DNA of 64,000 nt, taken from contig OZ241910.1 in NCBI GenBank assembly GCA_965203755.1, positions 3,038,001 to 3,102,000 of the forward strand, in the 5' to 3' direction. This document shows positions 35,730-44,774 of the stretch, piece by piece. A program made the translations under genes and the position numbers. The notes under the pieces were generated by a model. That model saw only the letters and a program-made list of their open reading frames with translations, was not told the DNA's origin and made no database searches. Origin of the DNA: UBA6055 sp965203755 (GTDB taxonomy: Bacteria; Chloroflexota; Anaerolineae; Aggregatilineales; Phototrophicaceae). How positions within the stretch are numbered: position 1 is the first letter of the stretch; the number at the start of each line of letters is the position of its first letter.

Positions 35730-37025
35730 CTACATGTCTTCCAGCAGCACTTCGTCAATGCCCGCTTTCATATCTGCCAGGGCCTGCTCGACCGTCTTGT
35801 CGCCGGCTATCGCCGCTTCCAGATTGATGCTGAGTGGCGTCGGTTTGACAAAGGAGAAGATCGTCGTGTACTGTGGAAAGGCTGGTTCCAAGGCGGCGAA
35901 TTGCAGCGATTCGACGAAGGGCACATAGTATTGGTAACGCGGATCGTCGGTAAAGATGGGATCGACCTGCGCCGCCGGCGAGACCGGAATAATACCGACT
36001 GATACCGCCGGCAAGGCGTAGTTGTCATAGAACCACTTCACCAGCTTCATCGCGGCGAGATACTTCTCGTCGCTGTCCTGCCGCGTCAGCGCCAGGCAAT
36101 GGGTATTCGCCCAGGCCGCCGGCTGATCGCCAACCGTTGGCATTATTGCCGTGTTGAAGGGCATCTCTGAACGTACAAGGCTGTTTACTACCCAGGGACC
36201 GGTGAAGTGCATGCCGGCGCGTCCCGCCCAGAAGGCGCCCACGTCGCCAAAGCCCAATCCTCTGCTGGTGACGCCGCTGTTGTGCAGGTCAACGATCCAT
36301 TGCAGCGCTTTATGGCTCGCCTCGCTGTCAACCGCCGACAAGCCATCCGCGCCCAGGAAGCTGCCGCCAAATTGATGCAGCAAGGCGTGATACAGCCAAC
36401 GATTCCCGTTGCCAGAATCTTGTTGATCGACGCCGTACTGGACTACCTTGCCGTCGTCATCGACGATGTGCATCGCCTCTGCCCAAGCCAGGTATTCTTC
36501 CCCGGTGGTCGGCGGGCTGTCGGGATCGAGCCCGGCTGCTTCCACCAATTCCGTATTGTAATACAGATTCATCGGATGCAGGTCGCCCGGCAGGCAGTAA
36601 AACTCGCCATCAACGATGCTAAGATCGATGACATTTTGCGGCACGCCCTCGAGGTTCACTCCGACCTGTTCTATCAACGCGTCAATCGGCAGCAGAATGC
36701 CGCGCCCCACATATTCCGGAACTTCCGAATTGTGGAACATCACGACATCGGGCGGGTTGCCGGCGGCGGCGGTAAGCACAAGCTGGCTGAACAAATCATC
36801 CCAGTTGAGGGCCGTCGGCTCCACGGTGATGCCGTCTTCGTTTTCCATATTGAACTGGTCGAATACGATGTTCAGCATCTCAGTATTGTCGGCGCCGGTC
36901 CAGCCGTGCATAAGGGTCACTGTCGTGCCGTCTTGCGCTAATGCCGCGCCGGGCAGTATCAACAGCGCGACCAAGGCGGCAAGTACGGGCATCAAAAGCG
37001 AACGAAAAGGTCTTTGTTTAATCAT
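35730..37025 (-). CDS. Extracellular sugar-binding protein, family 1
   Basis: A 431-residue secreted binding protein. Residues 1-30 are a signal peptide (LLMPVLAALVALLILPGAALA). The mature part is a type 2 periplasmic-binding fold of the CUT1 group: VTLMHGWTGADNTEMLN, then PDVVMFHNSEVPEYVGRGIL and the aromatic-rich FWAGRAGMHFTGPWVVN typical of sugar-binding clefts. It is the first gene of the six-gene minus-strand operon and determines its substrate, probably an oligosaccharide that the downstream glycosidase cuts. Confidence 0.92.
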   Translation of the reverse strand: MIKQRPFRSLLMPVLAALVALLILPGAALAQDGTTVTLMHGWTGADNTEMLNIVFDQFNMENEDGITVEPTALNWDDLFSQLVLTAAAGNPPDVVMFHNSEVPEYVGRGILLPIDALIEQVGVNLEGVPQNVIDLSIVDGEFYCLPGDLHPMNLYYNTELVEAAGLDPDSPPTTGEEYLAWAEAMHIVDDDGKVVQYGVDQQDSGNGNRWLYHALLHQFGGSFLGADGLSAVDSEASHKALQWIVDLHNSGVTSRGLGFGDVGAFWAGRAGMHFTGPWVVNSLVRSEMPFNTAIMPTVGDQPAAWANTHCLALTRQDSDEKYLAAMKLVKWFYDNYALPAVSVGIIPVSPAAQVDPIFTDDPRYQYYVPFVESLQFAALEPAFPQYTTIFSFVKPTPLSINLEAAIAGDKTVEQALADMKAGIDEVLLEDM

Positions 37026-37352
37026 TTCTCTCTCCCTATAACTTAGGATTCGCTTAACACAAATAGAAGTCTTTGCGGTCAGCTTCTATAACCCTCCTTC
37101 CACCTCGGCTTTCCAACTTTGCGCCGGATTGCACCACATTGACCTGATGATCCAAACGCGTAAGTTTACCTTAATCCATATTAACACTATTCATCAACTA
37201 TCACAAGCAAATCTTTGTAATTCTATGTAAATCTCTGTGGTAAAGAAATCAAGCAGGGCCGCTTTGGTGTAATTGCCCTGATAAAAAAGCGGAAATTCTG
37301 GGCGAAACACAGTACAATAAGTCCAGTGATTATTGCGAAAGGGGTGATTAGG
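37026..37352. other. Divergent intergenic region, sugar operon and LLM oxidoreductase
   Basis: This 327-base gap contains the 5' regions of both flanking genes. It is AT-rich between 37160 and 37250. GTAAGTTTAC at 37160-37169 resembles a degenerate LacI-family half-palindrome, and TACAAT at 37313-37318 could be the -10 of the plus-strand gene. Both are weak. No gene is seen. Confidence 0.4.
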
Positions 37353-38270
37353 ATGATTGATTTTGGCTTGGGACTGCTGGCAGGGCCGCCGATAGGGCAG
37401 CATGAGCGCTGGCTGGCGGATCTCGACGCGGTTTTGCCCCAGCTTGAAGGAACGTTTCGCAGTTTATGGATGACTGACCATTTCTTTTGGGATGGCGAAC
37501 CGACCTTTGAAGCCTGGACGGCATTGAGCTTTATCGCCGCGCGTTATCCCAATTTTGAAATTGGGCCAATGGTATTAGGGCAAAGCTATCGCAACCCGGC
37601 GATGCTGGCGCTGATGGCCGGCAGCCTGCAAACTTTGACCAATGGCAGGTTGATCATGGGAATTGGCGCCGGCTGGAAAGAGGATGAATACCGAGCCTAT
37701 GATTATGACTATCCCGCCGCCAAAATTCGCCTGGAGCAGTTGGAAGAGTCTCTGATTATCTTGAAGAAGATGTGGGAAGAACCTGGCCAGGCGAGCTACG
37801 AAGGCAAACACTATCGCATTCAGGATGCCTGGTGCGAACCGAAGCCCGAGCCCATGATACCGATTCTGGTCGGCGGCGGCGGCAAAACCACGATGAAGCA
37901 TGCCGCTAAATATGCCGACATCTGGAATTACCCGGATGCGTCGCTGGAACGGTATGTCCAACGTCTCGATATTCTAAAAAATCATTTGGAAGCCATCAAA
38001 CGCGACCCGGCTGACCTGCGCTTTAGCTGGTTTGGGCGCGTTGCGATTGGCAAGACCGAAGCCGAAGCCGAGCAGCGCGGCAAATCACGCACACAGCAGT
38101 GGACGCGCGACAATGCCTTTGTGGGGACGGCAAGTCAAATCGCCGAGCAGATGAGCGCCTTTGTCGACCAGGGCTGCGATTATTTTATGGTTGATATTAT
38201 CGGTTTGCCCGATGAGGATATCATCGGATTGGTTACCGAAGAACTGATACCCAGCTTAAATGGAGCCTAA
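37353..38270 (+). CDS. LLM-class flavin-dependent oxidoreductase
   Basis: A 305-residue bacterial-luciferase-like TIM barrel protein. It starts DFGLGLLAGPPIGQHERW, has GPMVLGQSYRNPAMLA, the family motif LTNGRLIMGIGAGWKEDEYRAYDYDYP, and CEPKPEPMIPILVGGGGK near the flavin phosphate site. LLM members use FMN or F420; the cofactor cannot be settled here, though the sequence near GIGAGW resembles the F420-dependent group. ATG at 37353 follows AAAGGGGTGA; the earlier ATG at 37326 has no ribosome site. It is five bases from the MBL-fold gene, so the two form an operon. Confidence 0.88.
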   Translation: MIDFGLGLLAGPPIGQHERWLADLDAVLPQLEGTFRSLWMTDHFFWDGEPTFEAWTALSFIAARYPNFEIGPMVLGQSYRNPAMLALMAGSLQTLTNGRLIMGIGAGWKEDEYRAYDYDYPAAKIRLEQLEESLIILKKMWEEPGQASYEGKHYRIQDAWCEPKPEPMIPILVGGGGKTTMKHAAKYADIWNYPDASLERYVQRLDILKNHLEAIKRDPADLRFSWFGRVAIGKTEAEAEQRGKSRTQQWTRDNAFVGTASQIAEQMSAFVDQGCDYFMVDIIGLPDEDIIGLVTEELIPSLNGA

Positions 38271-38275
38271 TCATA

Positions 38276-38953
38276 ATGAAAATCAAATGGTATGGTCACG
38301 CAAGTTTCATCGTTACTGCCAGCGACGGCGCTTCGGTCATTACTGACCCGTATACGCCAGCGACTTCGGGCTATCAAGCCATCCCCGATCATCCCGATAT
38401 TGTCGTCACCTCATCCCTGAATGACAGCTTTCACGACCGTTCCGATTTAATCGGCGGCGATCCGGTCAGGATGAATATGCTTGAGGTTGCGCGGGATGGC
38501 GGCGAAATCAAAATCCAGGGAGTGACATTCAAGGCGATTGAATCCTCCGAGATGTACAATCATCCTGAACATGAACCGGATAAATGCGCCATGTATCGCT
38601 GGGAGATGGATGGCATCAGCATTGGACACATGGGGGATGTCGGCAATCCTTTCACGCCTGAAGAAATCGAGTTCTTCCGCGATATTGATGTCTTTCTGGC
38701 GCTCGCCGGCGATGTTCCGACGATACGGCTGGCCGATTTGAAGCAGGTCATCGACCAGGTGCAGCCCAAGCTCGTTATCCCGATGCACTTCCGCACCCTG
38801 CGCTATAAACCGCGCAATATGCTTTGGATCGAATCCTTCCTTAGTCATTTTGATGATGATGACATTGATTTTCAGTCGGACTGGGAAGTTGAATTGAGCC
38901 AGGACGACCTGCCGCTGTCTACCCGCGTGCTGGTTTTGACTCATGCCTTATGA
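38276..38953 (+). CDS. MBL-fold hydrolase-like protein with altered metal motif
   Basis: A 225-residue protein with the UPF0173/UlaG-like metallo-beta-lactamase architecture: WYGHASFIV at the N-terminus, ITDPYTP, GHMGDVG and a final VIPMHFRT. In place of the HxHxDH loop it has SSLNDSFHDRSD, so only the last His-Asp of that motif is left. The remaining Asp in GHMGDVG and His in MHF could still bind one metal. It may be an inactive or differently metallated member. It is coupled to the LLM oxidoreductase gene five bases upstream. Confidence 0.8.
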   Translation: MKIKWYGHASFIVTASDGASVITDPYTPATSGYQAIPDHPDIVVTSSLNDSFHDRSDLIGGDPVRMNMLEVARDGGEIKIQGVTFKAIESSEMYNHPEHEPDKCAMYRWEMDGISIGHMGDVGNPFTPEEIEFFRDIDVFLALAGDVPTIRLADLKQVIDQVQPKLVIPMHFRTLRYKPRNMLWIESFLSHFDDDDIDFQSDWEVELSQDDLPLSTRVLVLTHAL

Positions 38954-39066
38954 TGATTTTATGATCCTATAACGGGTCGCGTCACCGCCAAAGGCAAGGG
39001 CTTTGCGTATAAATAGCGCATCACACCGCCTTTCACGCAAGCCTGCAAAACAGAGGGGATTTTACG

Positions 39067-40551
39067 CTACAGCCGTGCAAAGGTATCCTTCAATGTCGGA
39101 TACAGGGATTGATAAATGCGGTAGCGTTCGGCATAAGCGGCTTGATTTTCGCCAGGCTCTACTTCCGCTCCGGTTTGAACCATGACCTCGCAGGCGGCGC
39201 TTACATCGTCGAACATGCCGGCCGCGACCGATGCCAGTATCGCCGCGCCAAAAGCGCCGCCCTCGGTCGTATTCACATTGACCAAAGGCGCCCCAAGCGC
39301 ATCGGCAATAATCTGCTGCCAGACCACGCTCTTGGCGCCGCCGCCGCTGATACGCACCTCAAAACGGTCTGGCAAACCGGCGCCGGCGATCAGTGTAAAG
39401 GAGTCTTTCAGCCCGAATGCCACTCCTTCCAGCACGGCGCGGGTCAGATGCCCGCGGCTGTGGCGGCTGGTCATGCCAATAAAGGCGGCGCGCGCCAGTG
39501 GGTCCGGATGCGGCGTGCGTTCGCCGCTTAAATAGGGCAGGAAGAACAAGCCTTCGCTACCGGCCGGAACAGACGCGGCTTCTCCCAGCAGGCGGTCAAA
39601 GTCAAGCCCCGCGGCCAAGCTGTCCCTGTACCATTGCAGGCTGCCGGCGGCGCTAAGCATGACCCCCATAAAATGCCAGGTCTTCGGCACGGCATGGCAA
39701 AAGACGTGCAGTCGGCCATCAGGCTCATAGGCATAGGCTTCAAGCGGCGCGAAGACAACGCCTGACGTCCCCACCGTGACGCCGATGGCGGCGGCTGTGA
39801 CGCAGCCCATGCCAATCGCGCCGGCCGCCTGATCGCCGCCGCCGCCAACCACCGGCGTGCCGACTTGGAGCCCGGTGGCAGCGGCGCCGGCGCGGCTGAT
39901 GGCCGCCGTCACCTGGGTGCCTTCGTGGACTGGTGGCATCCATTCGGCTGGAATATCGAGGGCGGCGAGTACCTCCGGCGACCAGGAACGTTCAGCGACA
40001 TTGAGCAGGGATGTACCGGCCGCCCCCGCCAGGTCGGTTGCATAAGTATCCGTGAGTTTGTAGCGGATGTAATCTTTGGGCAGCAAGACCTGCTTGACTT
40101 TGGCATAAACCTGCGGCTCGTTGTCGCGCACCCACAGGATTTTGGGCGCTGTAAAACCGGTCAGAGCCGGATTGCCGGTCAGTTCAATCAGACGCTGGCG
40201 GCCAATCGCCGCGGTCATGTCATCGCATTGTGCCTGTGTGCGTTGGTCATTCCACAAAATCGCCGGGCGCAGCGTCTCGCCGTCTGCATCCAACAGCACC
40301 GAGCCGTGCATTTGACCGGTCAGCCCGATGGCGCTGATGTCCTCGCCGCGCAGGCTGGCATGGGCGAGCGCATGGCGGATGCTGGCAGCCATGCCGTCCC
40401 ACCAGTCGGAAGGATTCTGCTCGCTCCACAAAGGCTGCGGCTGACTGATGGGCTGCGGGCTGCTGGCGGCGGCGATAACATTCCCGCCCTCGTCAATAAT
40501 GAGGGCTTTGGCGGCGGTGGTACTGATGTCAAGTCCCATCAGATAGGGCAT
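39067..40551 (-). CDS. xylB: Xylulokinase
   Basis: A 494-residue FGGY-family kinase of normal length that phosphorylates D-xylulose to xylulose 5-phosphate. Landmarks are MGLDISTTAAKALI, GLTGQMHGSVLLD (the substrate-binding MHG loop), ILWNDQRTQ, GGGGDQAAGAIGMG with the catalytic aspartate, and FLPYLSGERTPHPDP. AAAGGAA precedes the ATG. It lies 45 bases downstream of xylA on the same strand, the usual xylAB order. Confidence 0.95.
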   Translation of the reverse strand: MPYLMGLDISTTAAKALIIDEGGNVIAAASSPQPISQPQPLWSEQNPSDWWDGMAASIRHALAHASLRGEDISAIGLTGQMHGSVLLDADGETLRPAILWNDQRTQAQCDDMTAAIGRQRLIELTGNPALTGFTAPKILWVRDNEPQVYAKVKQVLLPKDYIRYKLTDTYATDLAGAAGTSLLNVAERSWSPEVLAALDIPAEWMPPVHEGTQVTAAISRAGAAATGLQVGTPVVGGGGDQAAGAIGMGCVTAAAIGVTVGTSGVVFAPLEAYAYEPDGRLHVFCHAVPKTWHFMGVMLSAAGSLQWYRDSLAAGLDFDRLLGEAASVPAGSEGLFFLPYLSGERTPHPDPLARAAFIGMTSRHSRGHLTRAVLEGVAFGLKDSFTLIAGAGLPDRFEVRISGGGAKSVVWQQIIADALGAPLVNVNTTEGGAFGAAILASVAAGMFDDVSAACEVMVQTGAEVEPGENQAAYAERYRIYQSLYPTLKDTFARL

Positions 40552-40596
40552 GACGATTCCTTTCTTGTTTGTCAGTCCGGGCGCTGCGAAAAGCTG

Positions 40597-41763
40597 TTAG
40601 CGAACTCCCATCAGCAGGTCGAAGGTAAGTTGATCAAGACGTTCGTAGGGCAGCGCACGCGCGCCCAAAGCCAAGCGGTCGAATGGCGTCGCCTTGAGTT
40701 TGTCGGCGGCGTCTTGACTGTAGCTGGCCGCCAGATAAGCGTAATCTCCGTCATCAGCGTTAATCTCGGCAAGGAGCGCCTGAATTGCTTCGTCGGCATT
40801 GAATCGCGCGGCCTTGTCCTTGAAGATGAGATACGAGCGCATACAGCCCTTGGCGAATTCCTTCACGTCCTCATAACCCGAAGTTCGGTAGGCGTGTGCA
40901 TCAAAATGCCGGCTGCCGTCATAGCCGACATCCTCCAGGAAACGCACCAGATGAAAATTCTGCTTGATCATCATGCTGCCAAAGCGAAAGTCCTGGTCAT
41001 AACGGCCGAACAGCTGGTCATTAAGGTCAATATGGAACAGCTTGCCAGCATCCCAAGCCTGGGCCACAGCGTGCATGAAGTTCAAGCCAGCCATGTGTTC
41101 ATGGGCGACTTCGGGATTGACGCCGACCATATCGGGATCGTCCAACGTAGCGATAAAACCGAGCATACTGCCGACTGTCGGGAAGTAAATGTCACTGCGG
41201 GGTTCGTTGGGTTTGGGCTCCAGCGCGAACCGATAGCCATAATCATTGTCTTTGGAATACTCACACAAAAAATTGATGGCTTCGCGCATCCGTTTGATGC
41301 CATCGGCTGGGTTCTTAGCGCTGTCACTTTCCGCCCCTTCGCGCCCGCCCCAAAACACATAGACCCTGGCGCCCAATTCTGCCCCCAAATCCATCGCAAG
41401 CATAGTTTTCTGGAGGGCATAAGCGCGGACGGCCGGGTCATTGCTGGTAAATGCGCCGTCCTTGAAAGCCGGGTCGGCAAAAAGATTGGTGGTCGCCATC
41501 GGGCAGACCAGGCCAGTGTCATCCAGCGCTTGTTTGAAACCGGCGACGATTTGACCGCGCTCGCTGGCGTTGGCAGTGATGGGCACCAGATCATTGTCAT
41601 GCAGATTGACGCCCCAAGCGCCTGCTTCTGCCAGCAGATGAACGATATCCACTGGGGAGATGGGCGCGCGGGTTGGCTCGCCGAAAGGATCGCGCCCGAT
41701 ATTGCCAACCGTCCATAAGCCAAAGGTAAATTTGTGTTCCGGCTGCGGAGAATAATCAACCAT
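40597..41763 (-). CDS. xylA: Xylose isomerase, class I
   Basis: A 388-residue metal-dependent aldose isomerase converting D-xylose to D-xylulose. The length and sequence match the short class I enzymes of Streptomyces and Thermus. Active-site blocks are GVNLHDNDL (catalytic histidine), VYVFWGGREG, FALEPKPNEPRSD (metal glutamate and the lysine), NPEVAHEHMAGLNF, HIDLNDQ and RHFDAHAYR. ATG at 41763 has AAAGGA eight bases before it; the longer frame starting at 41787 has none. It is the first gene of xylAB behind a promoter at 41798-41826. Confidence 0.95.
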   Translation of the reverse strand: MVDYSPQPEHKFTFGLWTVGNIGRDPFGEPTRAPISPVDIVHLLAEAGAWGVNLHDNDLVPITANASERGQIVAGFKQALDDTGLVCPMATTNLFADPAFKDGAFTSNDPAVRAYALQKTMLAMDLGAELGARVYVFWGGREGAESDSAKNPADGIKRMREAINFLCEYSKDNDYGYRFALEPKPNEPRSDIYFPTVGSMLGFIATLDDPDMVGVNPEVAHEHMAGLNFMHAVAQAWDAGKLFHIDLNDQLFGRYDQDFRFGSMMIKQNFHLVRFLEDVGYDGSRHFDAHAYRTSGYEDVKEFAKGCMRSYLIFKDKAARFNADEAIQALLAEINADDGDYAYLAASYSQDAADKLKATPFDRLALGARALPYERLDQLTFDLLMGVR

Positions 41764-41797
41764 GTTTTTATCCTTTGCTAAAGTCAATTTAGAGGGG

Positions 41798-41826
41798 ATT
41801 GTAACAAAAACGGCTATTTTTGGCGA
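41798..41826 (-). promoter_or_regulatory. Probable promoter of xylAB
   Basis: On the minus strand TCGCCA (41826-41821), 17 bases and TACAAT (41803-41798), 35 bases before the xylA start. The -10 matches five of six positions and the -35 four of six. Confidence 0.5.
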
Positions 41827-41950
41827 CAGCTTGATTGGAAGGAGGCAGGGTAATCACATCAAAAGCGCGTCGCTCCAATCACAGATGGCTTGCCAGGCAG
41901 GTTTTCGGTACACTATGCGGGAGTTGCGTCAATCAATGAAAGTGTGAAGC

Positions 41951-42727
41951 ATGGCATTATTGGAACGCGAGTCGCCGCAAGGCAAAAAAGTATCCCTGTT
42001 TGTCACCTGTATTGTAGATATGGTATATCCACAAACGGGGATGTCGGTGGTTGATATTTTGGAATATGTCGGCGTGCAGGTTGACTTCCCGATGGCGCAA
42101 ACCTGCTGCGCTCAACCCGCTTTCAACGCCGGCTATCGCCGCGAAGCCAAAACAGTCGCCAAGCATTTTATCGAGGTCTTTCAAGATGCCGAAGTGATTG
42201 TCACTCCTTCCGGGTCTTGCGGCGCGATGGTGCGGCATGAGTATCCGCGCCTCTTCGCGCCCGCCGATGGCGAATGGTATCGACAGGCAAAACAGATGGC
42301 GGCCATCACTTGGGAATTCAGCGAGTATCTGGTGGATGGGCTGGGGATTGAAAATCTTGATTTGGTCCTGCCGCAAAAAGAATCCTTTGCGATTCACGAT
42401 GCCTGCCATGGATTGCGCGGCTTGGGGCTGGGCAAAGCCGCCCGGGGATTGATGCGCCATTTGGGCAATGCCGAACTGCTGGAATTGAATGAATGTGATG
42501 TCTGCTGTGGTTTTGGCGGCCTGTTTAGCCTGAAGATGCCTGAAGTGAGCAATGCGATGCTGATGAACAAGATAGACAATATCAACCAATCGCAAGCGGA
42601 TACGATTGTGACTGGAGATGTCAGTTGTATGACCCAGATGAACGGCGGCTTGTCGCGCCATCAATCGCGCAAGCGGGCGCTTCACTTGGCGGATGTCCTG
42701 GCGAAAGGCTTGAAAGGGGAGAGCTAA
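41951..42727 (+). CDS. lutA: Lactate utilization protein A (CCG-domain Fe-S protein)
   Basis: A 258-residue subunit of the LutABC lactate-oxidising complex (also YkgE). Two CCG-type cysteine motifs are visible: FPMAQTCCAQPAFNAGYR in the first half and ECDVCCGFGGLFSLKMPEVS near the end, separated by EVIVTPSGSCGAMVRHEYP. These bind an unusual Fe-S centre as in heterodisulfide reductase subunit B. The gene is first of three overlapping genes, its stop sharing one base with the lutB start. Confidence 0.93.
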   Translation: MALLERESPQGKKVSLFVTCIVDMVYPQTGMSVVDILEYVGVQVDFPMAQTCCAQPAFNAGYRREAKTVAKHFIEVFQDAEVIVTPSGSCGAMVRHEYPRLFAPADGEWYRQAKQMAAITWEFSEYLVDGLGIENLDLVLPQKESFAIHDACHGLRGLGLGKAARGLMRHLGNAELLELNECDVCCGFGGLFSLKMPEVSNAMLMNKIDNINQSQADTIVTGDVSCMTQMNGGLSRHQSRKRALHLADVLAKGLKGES

Positions 42728-44136
42728 TGGCGATGGAAGTGCAGTCAAAGGATTTTATTGCCCTGTCCAAGATCGCGATTCATAACAAAAAGCTGCAGCA
42801 GGCAGTCTCGGCGGGTACGCGGAATGCCTATGACAAACGGCAGGCGGCGATGTTCGCCCATAGCGATGAGCATGGCGAATTCATGCGCCGGCAAGCGGCC
42901 GAAGCCAAACGCCGGGCGCTGCGTCAGCTGCCGGATTTGCTGGAAAAGGCGGAAGAGCGGCTAGGCAAAAACGGCTTCCGCGTCGAATGGGCCGAAGATG
43001 CTGCCCAAGCCAATCAAAGAGTTCTCGACATTGCCCGACGGCATGGCGTCAAAACAGTCACCAAGAGCAAGAGTATGCTTAGCGAAGAGTTGGGGGTCAA
43101 TCACGCGCTGGAAACCGCCGGTCTGCGGGTGGTGGAAACCGACCTGGGTGAATATATCATCCAACTCAATCACGAATTTCCCAGCCATATTGTTGCGCCG
43201 GTGATTCACAAGACAAAATCCGAAATCGGCGATATCTTTGCGCGCGAGCTTGGCATGGAACCGACCGATGATGCGGCTGAAATGGTTGCTTTTGCCCGGC
43301 GGATGCTGCGCCAGGATTTTCTGAATTCGCACATGGGGATTTCCGGCGGCAACTTTGTCATCGCTGAAACCGGATCGCTTGCTTTGGTGATGAATGAGGG
43401 CAACGGCCGTATGTGCACCTCGATGCCGGCTGTCCATGTTGCCTTGGTGGGCATTGAGAAAATCATCGACACGGTTGAGGATTATGCTACGCTCACGCAA
43501 GTATTGCCGCGCAGCGGTACCGGCCAAAATCTGACGGTGTACAGCAACATCATCAATGGTCCGGCGCGTGATGACGAGCAGGGCGGGCCGCAGGCGGTGT
43601 ACATCATTTTTGTCGATAACGGCCGTTCGGATATTTATGCGGGCGGTTATGCCGAGTCGCTTGCCTGCATTCGCTGCGGCGCCTGCCAGAATGCCTGCCC
43701 GGTGTATCGCAGCGCCGGCGGCCATGCCTATGGCTGGGTATATGGAGGCCCGATAGGCGCTGTGCTGACCCCGCTGTATGTCGGTTTGGAAAATGCGGCG
43801 CCCTTGCCCCATGCCAGCAGCCTGTGCGGAAGCTGCAAGCAGGTTTGCCCAGTCGATATTGACCTGCCGCGGATGCTGCTTGATTTGCGCCGCGATTTGG
43901 TGCAGGCAGGCGAATCCGCGCCCGGTTGGGACCTAGGCATGAAAATGTGGGCGATTGGGATGACTTCTCCGACGCGGTTTGCGCTGGGCGGCCGGGCGGC
44001 CCGCGCCGGGCAATATCTGATGGGAGATTATATGCCAGGTATGCTGGGCAATTGGAGCAAACATCGTGACTTCCCCGATTTTGCCCCTAAGCCTTTCCGT
44101 CAATTATGGCAGGAGCGGGTCAATGAGAGCGCGTGA
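42727..44136 (+). CDS. lutB: Lactate utilization protein B (bis-[4Fe-4S] protein)
   Basis: A 469-residue electron-carrying subunit. The central DUF162/LUD region includes TKSKSMLSEELGVNHAL and SGGNFVIAETGSLALV; the C-terminal ferredoxin domain has CIRCGACQNACPVY and SLCGSCKQVCPVDID for two [4Fe-4S] clusters. The ATG at 42727 overlaps the lutA stop (TAATG). The longer open frame begins inside lutA and is not used. The gene ends 14 bases inside lutC. Confidence 0.94.
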   Translation: MAMEVQSKDFIALSKIAIHNKKLQQAVSAGTRNAYDKRQAAMFAHSDEHGEFMRRQAAEAKRRALRQLPDLLEKAEERLGKNGFRVEWAEDAAQANQRVLDIARRHGVKTVTKSKSMLSEELGVNHALETAGLRVVETDLGEYIIQLNHEFPSHIVAPVIHKTKSEIGDIFARELGMEPTDDAAEMVAFARRMLRQDFLNSHMGISGGNFVIAETGSLALVMNEGNGRMCTSMPAVHVALVGIEKIIDTVEDYATLTQVLPRSGTGQNLTVYSNIINGPARDDEQGGPQAVYIIFVDNGRSDIYAGGYAESLACIRCGACQNACPVYRSAGGHAYGWVYGGPIGAVLTPLYVGLENAAPLPHASSLCGSCKQVCPVDIDLPRMLLDLRRDLVQAGESAPGWDLGMKMWAIGMTSPTRFALGGRAARAGQYLMGDYMPGMLGNWSKHRDFPDFAPKPFRQLWQERVNESA

Positions 44137-44761
44137 CCGGATTTTATGGAAACTGCGACAGGCACAGCCAGACCTTGGCGAGAGCGGAAGGATTGAAGCG
44201 CGGCGGCACATGATCCCGCTGCGAGACTTGTCGGCTGATGAACGAATCGAGCAGTTCGTCACCGAAGCCGAAAAGCTGGGCTGTTGTGTCTATCAGATGA
44301 ATCAGAATCATGCCATTGAGCAGATCATGGAATTAATCGGCGCCGACAAATCCGTGTTAAGCTGGAACGAAGACCATATCCCGCTGGAGGGTCTGCACGG
44401 CGCTTTGGAGTCGCTGGGCGTGACAGTTGGCGGCTATGACGATGATGAACTGCGGGTTGGCATCACGGGGGCGGGGGCAGCCTTGGCCGCCACTGGCAGC
44501 CTGGTTCTGGAGAGCGGGTCCGGGCGTTATCGAACGACATCGCTCTTGCCCGATGTTCACATCGCCTTGCTGCGGCCGGAGCAGATTTTGCCGGACCTGG
44601 AAAGCTGGCAGCAAGCGCAGCAGGCGCAGGGCTATCCAGCCTTTACCAAATCCAGCAATACCACGATTGTCACCGGCCCAAGCAAAACGGCTGACATCGC
44701 CCAAGAATTAATCAAAGGCGCTCATGGCCCGCGGGAAGTGCATATTATCATCCTGACTTGA
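44123..44761 (+). CDS. lutC: Lactate utilization protein C (LUD domain)
   Basis: A 212-residue LUD-domain protein that completes the LutABC complex. It contains KSVLSWNEDHIPLEGLHG, GITGAGAALAATGSLV and RTTSLLPDVHIALL, all typical. ATG at 44123 has AGGAG eight bases upstream and begins with RARDRILWKLRQ; the upstream in-frame ATG at 44066 lies in lutB. The gene converges on the isomerase-like gene 13 bases later. Confidence 0.92.
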   Translation: MRARDRILWKLRQAQPDLGESGRIEARRHMIPLRDLSADERIEQFVTEAEKLGCCVYQMNQNHAIEQIMELIGADKSVLSWNEDHIPLEGLHGALESLGVTVGGYDDDELRVGITGAGAALAATGSLVLESGSGRYRTTSLLPDVHIALLRPEQILPDLESWQQAQQAQGYPAFTKSSNTTIVTGPSKTADIAQELIKGAHGPREVHIIILT

Positions 44762-44774
44762 GGCCGGCATGGGG

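Noticed and set aside
39865..41718. 617-codon open frame opposite xylA and xylB
   Set aside because: Both strands cannot be coding here: xylA and xylB show every active-site motif, and the antisense product resembles nothing.
41890..41916. TTGCCA and TACACT as a promoter for lutABC
   Set aside because: The spacing of 13 bases is too short for a standard sigma-70 promoter.
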